Shown: one piece after another, positions 1 to 7,010 of the stretch
How positions within the stretch are numbered: position 1 is the stretch's first letter
How the letters are laid out: each line of letters starts with the position of its first letter
Assembly: GCA_013140465.1 (NCBI GenBank)
Contig: JABFST010000180.1
Span: 1 to 9,414 of the forward strand
From: Methylococcaceae bacterium
GTDB lineage: Bacteria; Pseudomonadota; Gammaproteobacteria; Methylococcales; Methylomonadaceae
Direction of reading: 5' to 3'
DNA: 9,414 nucleotides
Program-made: the position numbers and the translations under genes
Notes under the pieces: model-generated
What the model saw: the letters and a program-made list of their open reading frames with translations, nothing else
What the model was told of the DNA's origin: nothing
Databases searched by the model: none

Positions 1-404
1 ACTTTATTGCCTTGCACTTGGGTTTCGTAGGGGGTGGACTCCAGCAAGTTGACCACCACCCGCACGCGATTGGCGGCTTCTGCGACATAAATGCTGGTAA
101 TGGCGCCTTGGTTAATCGGGAACATTTTTTTGGCAAGGCCGTTTTTAACCGCAGAAAAATCCAATGCGATACGCGCGGGATTATCGGTCTTAAAGACTTT
201 AGGAGTAGGCGCGGCAGCATTCAGCTGTAATTGGATCTGCAGTTTGTCACCCGACAAGGCCACGATGTCTAGCCCGGAAATGGCCAGATCGCCCGCTGTT
301 ACCGGAGCACTTTGGAATAGGGCCAACAACAAGCCAAAAGCTAGGTAAAGATATAAATATCGCCCCATTTTATTCAACATAATACCGCCTTGTTTAGTAT
401 TCAT
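1..404 (-). CDS. pilQ: Type IV pilus secretin PilQ, N-terminal part (runs off the left edge)
   Basis: PilQ forms the outer-membrane ring through which the type IV pilus passes. Only the first 134 or so codons are in the window; no stop is seen. The protein begins with a signal peptide (basic RY followed by LYLYLAFGLLLALF, likely cleavage after PVTAG). A beta-rich stretch with LSGDKLQIQLQLN, NPARIALDF and ANRVRVVVNL follows, typical of the AMIN domain that binds peptidoglycan in PilQ N-termini. The secretin pore domain would lie beyond position 1. The gene starts 14 bases after the pilP stop, as last gene of the pilMNOPQ operon. Two starts are possible: ATG at 404 (GGGA upstream) and in-frame ATG at 380 (AAGG upstream). 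Both keep the signal peptide; the second gives a more usual short n-region. The family call is firm from order plus domain; the start is not. Confidence 0.9.
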   Translation of the reverse strand, partial: MNTKQGGIMLNKMGRYLYLYLAFGLLLALFQSAPVTAGDLAISGLDIVALSGDKLQIQLQLNAAAPTPKVFKTDNPARIALDFSAVKNGLAKKMFPINQGAITSIYVAEAANRVRVVVNLLESTPYETQVQGNK

Positions 405-418
405 TTGATAATCCCAAG

Positions 419-982
419 TTACTCTGTTAACACTATTGAGGTTTGTTGCTCGCGCCATGTCCCTGGCTTGTCGGGCACAATTTCCATAAGCTCAATTTTG
501 TCGGTGGTGATGCGGATCACTTTGCCATAATTTTTACCCATGTAATTACCCACTTGCACGCGATGGATAGTACCGTCGTCGGTTTTTATCAGCGCCCACA
601 AATTTGTCTGCATGTTGATGGTGCCCACCATCCGCAATGAAGCCAAAGTAAATGCTTCCAAGTCTTCTTTGCGGCGGCTGGTGTCAGGCCTAATGCCACC
701 GCCCGCCGCAATTTCTTCAATTTCCTCATGCAGTTCGGGTTGGACGATAGGTTTAAACGGGTCGCGCAAGCCTTCAGGATTAAACACAAAAGGTTCTATG
801 ATCTTAATTTCAGGCAAAGGTTTGATGGTGCCTTTGGGTATGGCCTTAACTTTCGCAATAAATTGGGACAAGTCGGTAAAATCATTTTCGCTACAAGCAC
901 TTAAGCTGACCAGCAACACCAAGCTAAACACTGTGGTGAGCTTGGGTTTTCGCCCTGACAAATATGTACTCGGCACCACCAT
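419..982 (-). CDS. pilP: Type IV pilus assembly lipoprotein PilP
   Basis: PilP is a periplasmic lipoprotein that joins the PilN/PilO inner-membrane complex to the PilQ secretin. The 187-residue product has a lipoprotein signal with a lipobox LSAC, predicted lipidated at Cys30, followed by SEN. Next come a flexible stretch and the family-typical FNPEGLRDPFKP motif (about residues 67-78). The compact C-terminal beta domain carries LRMVGTI, WALIKTDDGTIHRVQVGNYMGKNYGKV and a late IELMEIV strand. These are the hallmarks of PilP and its HR domain, which contacts the N-domains of PilQ. Length is close to the usual 170-190 residues. The ATG overlaps the pilO stop by one base (TAATG), which suggests translational coupling. 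Serine after the lipidated cysteine would not by itself retain the protein in the inner membrane. Confidence 0.95.
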   Translation of the reverse strand: MVVPSTYLSGRKPKLTTVFSLVLLVSLSACSENDFTDLSQFIAKVKAIPKGTIKPLPEIKIIEPFVFNPEGLRDPFKPIVQPELHEEIEEIAAGGGIRPDTSRRKEDLEAFTLASLRMVGTINMQTNLWALIKTDDGTIHRVQVGNYMGKNYGKVIRITTDKIELMEIVPDKPGTWREQQTSIVLTE

Positions 983-1602
983 TAGTGACCCCCTCTTTTT
1001 TTCTTAGCTTCAGCGGACATTGCCGCCAATTCCGAGCCTTCGTTATAGGTTTTTACCGTGGCTTTCATCAGCAAAATACCGTCAGTGTTGATGGGTGCTA
1101 TATTGACATCGTGTAAGGTCACAATGCGTGGCAAAGAAGCCAAACCGCTGACAAACAAGCCCAATTCTTGATAGCTGCCAGTGACTTGTATGGTGATGGG
1201 CAATTCGGAATAAAAATCTCTTAACACGGGCGCTTCGGGCTTAAACAACTTAAATTCCAAACCGCTTGCCAAGCCCGTTTGGGAAATGTCCACAAGCAAA
1301 CTGGCAATTTCTTCTTCGGTAGGCATTTGCCGGATCATTTCCGCCAATGATGCCTCAATTTGCGTCAATTGGTTTTTGTAGTCGTGCAGGTTAATAGATT
1401 TTTTTTGCTTGTCTTCAAAATCGGCTTTTAAAGTTTGTTCATTTTGTCTGGCACCCTCAAGCGCCGCCACCTGATCCATCGTATCAAAGTAAATCCCTAG
1501 CCCCACCACTGACACGCAGGCTAAGACCATGCTGGCAATTTTGATGGGTATCGGCCATGAACCCGCCGTATTGATATCCCAATTAATGTCCGATAGGTTC
1601 AT
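982..1602 (-). CDS. pilO: Type IV pilus inner-membrane alignment protein PilO
   Basis: PilO pairs with PilN through similar periplasmic folds and sets the alignment of the pilus machine across the inner membrane. The 206-residue protein has a short cytoplasmic N-terminus, one membrane helix at about residues 19-39 (KIASMVLACVSVVGLGIYF), a coiled-coil-prone stretch (about 45-95) and a ferredoxin-like C-terminal domain. That domain carries the family-typical FYSELPITIQVTGSYQELG block and the LPRIVTLHDV block. Length matches PilO homologues. The start is well supported: GGAGG lies six bases before the ATG, and the gene begins 20 bases inside the 3' end of pilN. The lysine/arginine-rich tail KKKRGGH is in frame up to a TAA that overlaps the pilP ATG. 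Confidence 0.95.
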   Translation of the reverse strand: MNLSDINWDINTAGSWPIPIKIASMVLACVSVVGLGIYFDTMDQVAALEGARQNEQTLKADFEDKQKKSINLHDYKNQLTQIEASLAEMIRQMPTEEEIASLLVDISQTGLASGLEFKLFKPEAPVLRDFYSELPITIQVTGSYQELGLFVSGLASLPRIVTLHDVNIAPINTDGILLMKATVKTYNEGSELAAMSAEAKKKRGGH

Positions 1603-2185
1603 TTGCGCCTCCGTTTTCGCTTAGGTTGGCTCTAGTGCCTTGTTTGGCGTGCAAGGTGAAGTCGCTTAAAGGTTCACCAACATTTTTGTCAGCCCCTTTA
1701 TCAGGAGTTTGGATCACATTTAAGGAGGGGGTTTGCAGCCAAAAAGAAGCTTCAATAGCACGCATAAACGCAGAAATCCGTGCATTTGACTGCGATTTGC
1801 CTTCAAATAACAGCTCCGACCCCGTTTGCACTAGCCGCGTAAGATAAACGCCATCGGGAGTCGCTTTGGGTATTTCGTCAAACAAATGCACTATTTTTGG
1901 ACGGCTTTCCTGCAATTGTTGGATTAAATCTATTTTAGCCAACAATTTTTTCTTCTTTTCTTCAATATCCTTAATATCGACAATTTTTTTGTCCAATACC
2001 ACAATTTCATTCTGCAACATTTGGTTGCGTTGGTCTTGATAAGCTTTTAGGCCGTCATAATGGCTGTGGATAAAAAATAATACGACCAAGCCCAAAACGA
2101 CTGACAAGCCCAAAGCCGCCATAAACTCTTGTTGCCTTTTTTTGCGCAGCTCTTCGCGCCAAGGCAGTAAATTGATGCGTGCCAT
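1583..2185 (-). CDS. pilN: Type IV pilus assembly protein PilN
   Basis: PilN is a bitopic inner-membrane protein. Its cytoplasmic N-terminal peptide docks into PilM and its periplasmic domain dimerises with PilO. The diagnostic INLLPWRE motif is at residues 4-11, followed by a basic RKKRQQEF segment, a membrane helix at about 22-44 (ALGLSVVLGLVVLFFI) and a coiled coil rich in K, E and Q (about 50-95). A fimbrial-assembly (PF05137-like) domain follows, with EIPKATPDGVYLTRL near residues 105-119. At 200 residues it is of normal length. The ATG overlaps the pilM TGA (TGATG), so coupled translation is likely. The C-terminal tail after about residue 165 (TPDKGADKN onward) looks poorly conserved. 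Confidence 0.95.
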   Translation of the reverse strand: MARINLLPWREELRKKRQQEFMAALGLSVVLGLVVLFFIHSHYDGLKAYQDQRNQMLQNEIVVLDKKIVDIKDIEEKKKKLLAKIDLIQQLQESRPKIVHLFDEIPKATPDGVYLTRLVQTGSELLFEGKSQSNARISAFMRAIEASFWLQTPSLNVIQTPDKGADKNVGEPLSDFTLHAKQGTRANLSENGGANEPIGH

Positions 2186-3246
2186 CAGTCAAAACTCCTT
2201 AAGGCCAAGCCGCAAGCGGTCATCATTGTGGGGGCATCGTTGCTTAAGGATTGCGGCTTAATTTTATGCGAGAGGGTCATGTTCATAAAGGGATTCGCGA
2301 TATACACGGGCACGCCCAACGTTTTTTCCACCAAACTGTCTATGCCTGGGATCGATGCACATCCACCTGCCAACACCAGCGTGTCTATGCCCCGGTTGGC
2401 ACTGGAAGACACAAAAAACTGCAAAGACCGCTGGATTTGCTGGACTAAGGCTTTTTTAAACGGCTCTAGCACATCGGCGGTGTAATTGTCGGGCAAGCCA
2501 CCATGTTTTTTTGCCAGCCCCGCCTCTTCGTAGGAAAGCCCGTAACGGCGCTGTATTTCTTCCGTAAGTTGCCTACCGCCAAAACCCTGTTCACGCGTGC
2601 AGACAATACGCCCACGATGCAGCACGTTTAAGGTTGACATGGTTGCGCCAATATCAGCGATGGCAACGGTTTTGGTGCCTGTAGGATCGGCAATCTGGTC
2701 AGACAGCAAGGTAAACGCATTTTCCATAGCAAATGCCTCAACATCGACAATGCGTGCTTTTAGCCCGGCCTTTAGCAAAGCTTCTACACGGTCGTCAACG
2801 TTCTCGCGCCGTGATGCCACCAGCAGCACGTCTATCATATCGGGATTGTTTTCATTCACGCCCTGCACTTCAAAATCAAAGTTCACTTCATCCAAGGCAT
2901 AAGGCACATATTGGTCGGCCTCTATCATAATTTGGCCTTCCAAGTCGTCATCGGACAAGCCATTGGGCATCGTGATAACTTTGGTCATAACCGCCGAACC
3001 CGATACCGCAACTGTGGCTTGTTTGAGCTTGGTATCGGCACGCTTTAAGGCGACTTTTATGGCTTCGGATATCATCTCGACATTGGCGATGTTTTTATCG
3101 ACAAAAGCATGTTGTGGTAGCGGGGCGACCGCGACCGCCTCAACTTTATAGCGCGTACCAACACGGCTTAGCTCCAGCAGTTTGATGGCGGCAGTGCTGA
3201 TGTCTATGCTGAGGACAGCCGTTTGTTTTTTATGAAACCAGCTCAT
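2185..3246 (-). CDS. pilM: Type IV pilus actin-like protein PilM
   Basis: PilM is a cytoplasmic actin-fold ATP-binding protein that binds the PilN tail and forms the inner ring of the pilus alignment complex. The 353-residue protein opens with LSIDISTAAIKLLEL, an actin-type phosphate-1 loop. It continues with an SHS2-like insert (residues about 40-150, including DQYVPYALDEVNFDF), then VAIADIGATMSTLNVL (phosphate-2 region) and LVLAGGCASIPGI (adenosine region). The tail CGLALRSFD is typical for PilM. Length is normal. The ATG follows an AAGGG Shine-Dalgarno at a suitable distance. It is the first gene of the pilMNOPQ operon, so the operon promoter should lie in 3247-3500, but I saw no convincing -35/-10 pair there on the minus strand. 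Confidence 0.96.
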   Translation of the reverse strand: MSWFHKKQTAVLSIDISTAAIKLLELSRVGTRYKVEAVAVAPLPQHAFVDKNIANVEMISEAIKVALKRADTKLKQATVAVSGSAVMTKVITMPNGLSDDDLEGQIMIEADQYVPYALDEVNFDFEVQGVNENNPDMIDVLLVASRRENVDDRVEALLKAGLKARIVDVEAFAMENAFTLLSDQIADPTGTKTVAIADIGATMSTLNVLHRGRIVCTREQGFGGRQLTEEIQRRYGLSYEEAGLAKKHGGLPDNYTADVLEPFKKALVQQIQRSLQFFVSSSANRGIDTLVLAGGCASIPGIDSLVEKTLGVPVYIANPFMNMTLSHKIKPQSLSNDAPTMMTACGLALRSFD

Positions 3247-3433
3247 GACAACCCTTTATAAACGTGATGATTAATGTAAAGCATAAATTGTAATCCGCCG
3301 CTCTGGCGCACACTGTTATTTTACCGCCAGCACTGGCTAGCTTAGGAAAGTGGCCCTATTGGGCATAAACAGGGAGTGACCGCAGCCATTGCAAGGCTAA
3401 CATAAAGAAGTATAGTCATTTTTTTAGAATAAA

Positions 3434-3450
3434 GCCTAGCTAAGCTAGGC
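3434..3450. repeat. 17-base palindrome GCCTAGCTAAGCTAGGC, possible hairpin
   Basis: GCCTAGCT and AGCTAGGC are exact reverse complements separated by one base; as RNA this would be a 7-bp stem with a 3-nt loop. Read on the minus strand it is followed by TTTATTCT, a weak terminator-like tail; on the plus strand no T-run follows. Its left half resembles the hairpin after the cold shock gene at 8525-8549, which may point to a dispersed family. A second hairpin (GGCAAT/ATTGCC, 3448-3466) overlaps its right end. Confidence 0.6.
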
Positions 3451-3541
3451 AATACCGCAAATTGCCGCTATTGTACAATTTGGTAGGGAAAAACGCACAC
3501 CCAACAATATAAATAGCACTAACCCGCCTGCAGGATTGCTG

Positions 3542-3838
3542 ATGTCTAAGATGTGGCAGTCAAAACTGCTGACCAGCGTAGGCGTACTAGGGCTTACATT
3601 GTACGCCATTCAGTCTTATTACGACCACGCAGGACACCGCGATTTACGTCCCTGCGGACTTAGCACCCGTATTGGGCGACCCTATACCCCGCACAGTCAC
3701 GTTTACGAAATGCTTAATAACACGAAGAAAAATACCAAGTCTGGTGTCCTTCATGCTAAAAAAAAGCCTGATAACATCCGCAACAGTGTCAACATCAAGT
3801 ATAGCTTTGGCGCTTCTGTGGCCCAAACCGCCCTATAG
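3542..3838 (+). CDS. Possible small hypothetical protein with an N-terminal hydrophobic segment
   Basis: An open frame of 98 codons runs from ATG at 3542 to a TAG. AGGA lies six bases before this ATG, a good ribosome binding site, and a TATAAAT box sits at 3508-3514 with no matching -35. The predicted product begins MSKMWQSKLL with a hydrophobic stretch (about residues 8-26, SKLLTSVGVLGLTLYAIQS) resembling a signal anchor or uncleaved signal peptide. A hydrophilic, histidine- and lysine-containing tail follows, with a single cysteine. I do not recognise the family. The tail lacks obvious domain features and could equally be random open frame or the remains of a degraded gene. It is oriented towards lpdA, with a structured gap of nearly 290 bases between them. 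The call rests only on the start site and the N-terminal hydrophobicity. Confidence 0.3.
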   Translation: MSKMWQSKLLTSVGVLGLTLYAIQSYYDHAGHRDLRPCGLSTRIGRPYTPHSHVYEMLNNTKKNTKSGVLHAKKKPDNIRNSVNIKYSFGASVAQTAL

Positions 3839-3893
3839 TTAATGTGCGGTGTTGACGAATGTGGCTAATTGTCATAAGGTTATCAAGGTTTAT

Positions 3894-3998
3894 GGTATCC
3901 GCATAAAGTATCGGTGGCTAGCTGGCGCATACCACGTTTATTCTGGGCTTTACCGCCAAGCCCCCCCTGTTAAACCTAATCTTGGCGGATACCGATAC
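3894..3998. repeat. Cluster of interlinked inverted repeats
   Basis: Three exact inverted pairs share this stretch. GGTATCCGC (3894-3902) pairs with GCGGATACC (3985-3993). GTATCGGT (3908-3915) pairs with ACCGATAC (3991-3998). CCGCCAAG (3953-3960) pairs with CTTGGCGG (3981-3988). The right-hand arms overlap one another, so the three helices cannot all form fully at once. The region could be a structured RNA, a protein-binding array or the remains of a repeat element. No family is recognised. Confidence 0.5.
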
Positions 3999-4125
3999 AA
4001 CATTCAAAACCATCACGCGTCATCCCTGCGGCCTAGTGCCATAAATTAAGCGACTCATTCCTCACATCCCGCCTCCCCTTGGGATATTTGGATTAATCTA
4101 ACAGACTCACCTTAAAGGCAAGCAA

Positions 4126-5517
4126 TTGAAAACAGAAGTTTTAGTAATGGGCGGTGGCCCAGGCGGTTATACGGCGGCGTTTCGGGCGGCGGACTTAGGC
4201 AAACAAGTGACGCTGGTTGAGCGCTATCCTGTGTTAGGCGGTGTGTGCCTGAATGTCGGCTGCATTCCGTCAAAAACCTTATTGCATGTGGCGAGTGTGC
4301 TGAATGAAGCCCATGAACTGATACCTGCGGGTGTTAAGTTCACGCCCCCGGAAGTCAATCTGGACGAATTGCGCGCCTGGAAAAACAAAGTCAGCAGCCA
4401 ACTTAACTCCGGTTTGGCGGCTTTGGCAAAACAGCGCAATGTAACGGTGGTTACGGGTACGGCGCAATTTGTGTCCGACCACGCTGTACAGGTCGGCGAA
4501 GACACCATCGAATTTGAACAAGCTATTATTGCGGTCGGCTCGCAACCCGTCAAAATCCCCAGCTTTCCTAATGATGACCCGCGCCTGATGGATTCTACCG
4601 ATGCTCTTGATTTGGCGGATATTCCCAAAAAACTGCTCATCGTCGGTGGCGGCATTATTGGTTTGGAAATGGCGACCGTGTATCACGCTTTGGGCAGTGA
4701 GATAACGATAGTGGAAATGCAAGACCAAATCATCCCGGGCTGCGATAAAGATTTGGTTAGGCCGTTGCTGCAAAAAATCAAAGGCGAATATGCCAATATT
4801 TTTGTAGAAACCCGCGTGCAAAGTATCGAGGCGTTAAGCGACGGCTTAAAAGTGTCTTTTGACGGCAAGACCGCCCCCGAATTTGATCTGTTCGACAAAG
4901 TGTTGGTCGCCGTAGGCCGCAGCCCCAATGGCCATAAAATTGCCGCCGACAAAGCGGGCGTTAATGTTGATGAACGCGGTTTTATCGCCGTGGACAAACA
5001 GCAACGCACCAATGTCCCGCATATTTTTGCCATAGGCGATGTAGTGGGCAATCCGATGTTGGCGCATAAAGCCACCCATGAAGGCAAACTTGCCGCCGAA
5101 GTGATTGCCGGACACGATGTCACATGGCAAGCCCTTACGATACCTTCGGTCGCGTATACCGACCCGGAAATCGCTTGGATGGGTTTGACCGAAAACGCCG
5201 CCAAAGCGCAAGGCATAGAGTATGACAAAGCCGCATTCCCGTGGGCGGCGAGTGGGCGGTCGTTAAGCATAGGCCGCAAAGAGGGCATCACCAAATTATT
5301 GACCGACAAAAAAACGGGCCGTATTTTAGGTGCGGGCATTGTCGGCACCCACGCGGGCGATTTGATTGCCGAAGCCGTGCTGGCTTTGGAAATGGGCGCC
5401 AATGCCGAAGACTTGGCCTTAACTATCCACGCACATCCCACTTTAGCGGAGACCCTAGGCTTATCCGCAGAAATGATTGATGGCACGATTACTGACCTGT
5501 TTGTAAAAAAACGATGA
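4126..5517 (+). CDS. lpdA: Dihydrolipoyl dehydrogenase (E3 component)
   Basis: This FAD enzyme reoxidises the dihydrolipoamide of 2-oxoacid dehydrogenase complexes and the glycine cleavage system, reducing NAD+ to NADH. The 463-residue protein has GGGPGGYTAA for FAD binding near the N-terminus, the redox disulfide CLNVGC (Cys41 and Cys46) and the NAD-binding loop GGGIIGLEMA near residue 175. It also has the second FAD motif AIGDVVGNPMLAHKA and the C-terminal dimer-interface motif HAHPTLAETL, whose His and Glu form the active-site dyad. No lipoyl domain is fused at the N-terminus. The start is TTG at 4126 with AAAGG seven bases before it; the next ATG (4147) would remove the first FAD strand. 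No E1 or E2 gene is nearby. It heads an operon, and its TGA overlaps the next ATG (ATGA). Confidence 0.95.
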   Translation: MKTEVLVMGGGPGGYTAAFRAADLGKQVTLVERYPVLGGVCLNVGCIPSKTLLHVASVLNEAHELIPAGVKFTPPEVNLDELRAWKNKVSSQLNSGLAALAKQRNVTVVTGTAQFVSDHAVQVGEDTIEFEQAIIAVGSQPVKIPSFPNDDPRLMDSTDALDLADIPKKLLIVGGGIIGLEMATVYHALGSEITIVEMQDQIIPGCDKDLVRPLLQKIKGEYANIFVETRVQSIEALSDGLKVSFDGKTAPEFDLFDKVLVAVGRSPNGHKIAADKAGVNVDERGFIAVDKQQRTNVPHIFAIGDVVGNPMLAHKATHEGKLAAEVIAGHDVTWQALTIPSVAYTDPEIAWMGLTENAAKAQGIEYDKAAFPWAASGRSLSIGRKEGITKLLTDKKTGRILGAGIVGTHAGDLIAEAVLALEMGANAEDLALTIHAHPTLAETLGLSAEMIDGTITDLFVKKR

Positions 5518-6236
5518 AAAACCTGTTAAACAAAAGCTTTCTGACCAACTTTATTTCCGTCCTGATTATCGCCGTTGGCTATGTCTGTCCGGTGCAGCAA
5601 GAACTCGTCAAATCCATAGGTTTTTTCGCCTTGTCGGGTGCCATCACCAATTGGCTGGCGATTTTTATGTTGTTTGAAAAAGTGCCGTTTTTGTATGGCT
5701 CCGGCGTTATCCCTAACCGTTTTGAAGACTTCAAGCTGTCCATCAAACAATTGATGATGCGGCAGTTTTTTAACTTGGACAACATCGAACAGTTTATCGA
5801 ATCGGAAGAACAACAAGGCAGCGGCATGATTAATTTGCAGCCGTTTTTACAGGCCGTTGATTACGACAAAATGTATGAAAGCCTAGTGTCTTCGATTATG
5901 GAATCTTCCTTCGGCGGCATGTTGCTGATGATGGGCGGCCCGGATGCCTTAGCACCGTTAAAAGAGCCGTTCACCGCTAAAATGCAGGCCACTTTAATCG
6001 AGATGATTGAATCCGACCGTTTTAAGTCAGCACTCAAAGAAGGCTTGGACGCGCATAAAATCGGCGTGGACATTATCGACAAAATTGAAAGCGTGATCGA
6101 CAAACGCCTGAACGAACTCACCCCGCAATTGGTTAAAGAAATGGTGCAAGCCATCATTCGCGAACATTTGGGTTGGTTAGTGGTGTGGGGCGGCATTTTT
6201 GGCGGCCTGATGGGCGCAATGTTCGTGTTTGCCTGA
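5514..6236 (+). CDS. DUF445 family membrane protein
   Basis: The 240-residue protein has two N-terminal hydrophobic segments. The second contains the family-typical block LSGAITNWLAIFMLFEKVP followed by GSGVIPNRFEDFK (about residues 40-75). A long amphipathic helical middle (about 75-215) follows, then a C-terminal membrane helix with glycine spacing (VVWGGIFGGLMGAMFVFA). This arrangement, with membrane segments at both ends around a helical soluble region, is characteristic of the shorter DUF445 proteins of gammaproteobacteria. The molecular function of the family is not established. The ATG lies in the lpdA stop (ATGA), so expression is probably coupled. The family call is good; any link with lipoamide metabolism is inference from position only. 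Confidence 0.85.
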   Translation: MKNLLNKSFLTNFISVLIIAVGYVCPVQQELVKSIGFFALSGAITNWLAIFMLFEKVPFLYGSGVIPNRFEDFKLSIKQLMMRQFFNLDNIEQFIESEEQQGSGMINLQPFLQAVDYDKMYESLVSSIMESSFGGMLLMMGGPDALAPLKEPFTAKMQATLIEMIESDRFKSALKEGLDAHKIGVDIIDKIESVIDKRLNELTPQLVKEMVQAIIREHLGWLVVWGGIFGGLMGAMFVFA

Positions 6237-7006
6237 TGCTGGCCTTAGCGTATGAACAACTGGGGTTGCCGGAAGCCCCGCCGTTAATCATCCTGCATGG
6301 CTTTTTTGCCTCGGGGCGCAATTGGCGGCAAGTGGCCGAAAAGCTTGCCGCTGATTATCAAGTTTGGCTGTTGGATTTGCGTAACCACGGCGCTTCACCA
6401 CACCATCCGCTGATGGATTACCCGACGATGGCGGCGGATTTATTGGCGTTTATGGATAGCCACGGTTTGCAGACCGCGCATTTGTTGGGCCATAGCATGG
6501 GCGGCAAGGTGGCGATGTGGTTTGCGTTGCACCATCCTGACCGCGTTGCCAAACTGATTGTTGCCGACATTGCCCCGGTCAGCTACCAGCACAGCTTCAA
6601 TACCCTCATCACTGCCCTGAAAGCCTTGCCGCTCGCCTCGTTAAGCAACCGTAAACAAGCCGAGTTGGCCTTGGCAGAAGCTATTCCTGACCTCAGTTAC
6701 CGCCAGTTTTTACTGCAAAATTTGGTGTTACGCGATGGCGCTTATGTGTGGCGCGTAAATTTAGAGTTTTTTTACCAAAACGCCGATGCCATCATCGCGT
6801 TTCCCGATGCCAGCCTAATGCCGCCGTTTGCCGGACATGCCTTATTTTTGGCAGGTGCGCAATCCAACTACATCAAGCCCGACGATTTGGCGGCATTATT
6901 TCCACAGGCAACATTAAGCGTTATTGCCGAAGCCGGACACTGGCTGCATGTGCAACAGCCCGCCGCATTTATCGGGCAAGTCAGCGCATTTTTACTAGCC
7001 GTTTAA
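6236..7006 (+). CDS. ybfF: YbfF-like alpha/beta hydrolase (esterase)
   Basis: The predicted 256-residue cytoplasmic enzyme is an alpha/beta-hydrolase esterase that would cleave acyl-CoA-like or short ester substrates. Visible elements are the oxyanion HGFFASGRNW (His21 onward), DLRNHGASPH (47-56, a hallmark of the YbfF group) and the nucleophile elbow GHSMGG with Ser87. Asp111 lies in VADIAPVSY and the catalytic His235 in EAGHWLH near the end. In E. coli YbfF the acid residue lies in the equivalent DIAPV segment. Length agrees with the family (about 255). I chose ATG 6236, which overlaps the preceding TGA (TGATG). An in-frame ATG at 6173 would add 21 residues (starting MVSGVGRHFW) that lie inside the DUF445 gene and do not resemble the family. 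No Shine-Dalgarno is seen, consistent with coupled reinitiation. Confidence 0.9.
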   Translation: MLALAYEQLGLPEAPPLIILHGFFASGRNWRQVAEKLAADYQVWLLDLRNHGASPHHPLMDYPTMAADLLAFMDSHGLQTAHLLGHSMGGKVAMWFALHHPDRVAKLIVADIAPVSYQHSFNTLITALKALPLASLSNRKQAELALAEAIPDLSYRQFLLQNLVLRDGAYVWRVNLEFFYQNADAIIAFPDASLMPPFAGHALFLAGAQSNYIKPDDLAALFPQATLSVIAEAGHWLHVQQPAAFIGQVSAFLLAV

Positions 7007-7010
7007 GGAC

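Larger units (their letters stand above)
3247..4125. other. Long intergenic region between divergent pilM and lpdA, rich in inverted repeats
   Basis: About 880 bases separate the two divergent operons. I recognise no known protein or RNA family here. It must hold the promoters of both operons, though neither has a clean consensus. Visible structure includes a perfect 17-base palindrome at 3434-3450, a 6-bp hairpin at 3448-3466, the palindrome ATTGTACAAT at 3470-3479, and several interlinked repeats at 3894-3998. A small possible gene at 3542-3838 is listed separately. The open frame from 3849 to 4049 starts with adjacent GTG and TTG codons, lacks a ribosome binding site and overlaps the inverted repeats, so I do not call it. 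Confidence 0.6.

Noticed and set aside
3255..3280. Minus-strand TTTACA and TATAAA pair as a pilM promoter
   Set aside because: The spacer is only 14 bases, too short for sigma70, and the -10 would almost reach the Shine-Dalgarno.
3480..3514. Plus-strand TTGGTA and TATAAA pair as a promoter for the small ORF
   Set aside because: The spacer is 22 bases, too long for a normal sigma70 promoter.
3644..3826. Minus-strand open frame of 60 codons opposite the possible small gene
   Set aside because: No good start signal and no domain; it is the shadow of the plus-strand frame.
3849..4049. Open frame of 66 codons starting with GTG or TTG
   Set aside because: No ribosome binding site, no ATG, no recognisable motif, and it overlaps the inverted repeats at 3894-3998.
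4683..5486. Long minus-strand open frame inside lpdA
   Set aside because: It is antisense to a complete, well-conserved lpdA and has no family features.
6173..6235. Upstream ATG extension of the YbfF-like gene
   Set aside because: The extra 21 residues lie within the DUF445 coding region and do not look like the family; the TGATG-coupled ATG at 6236 gives the expected length.
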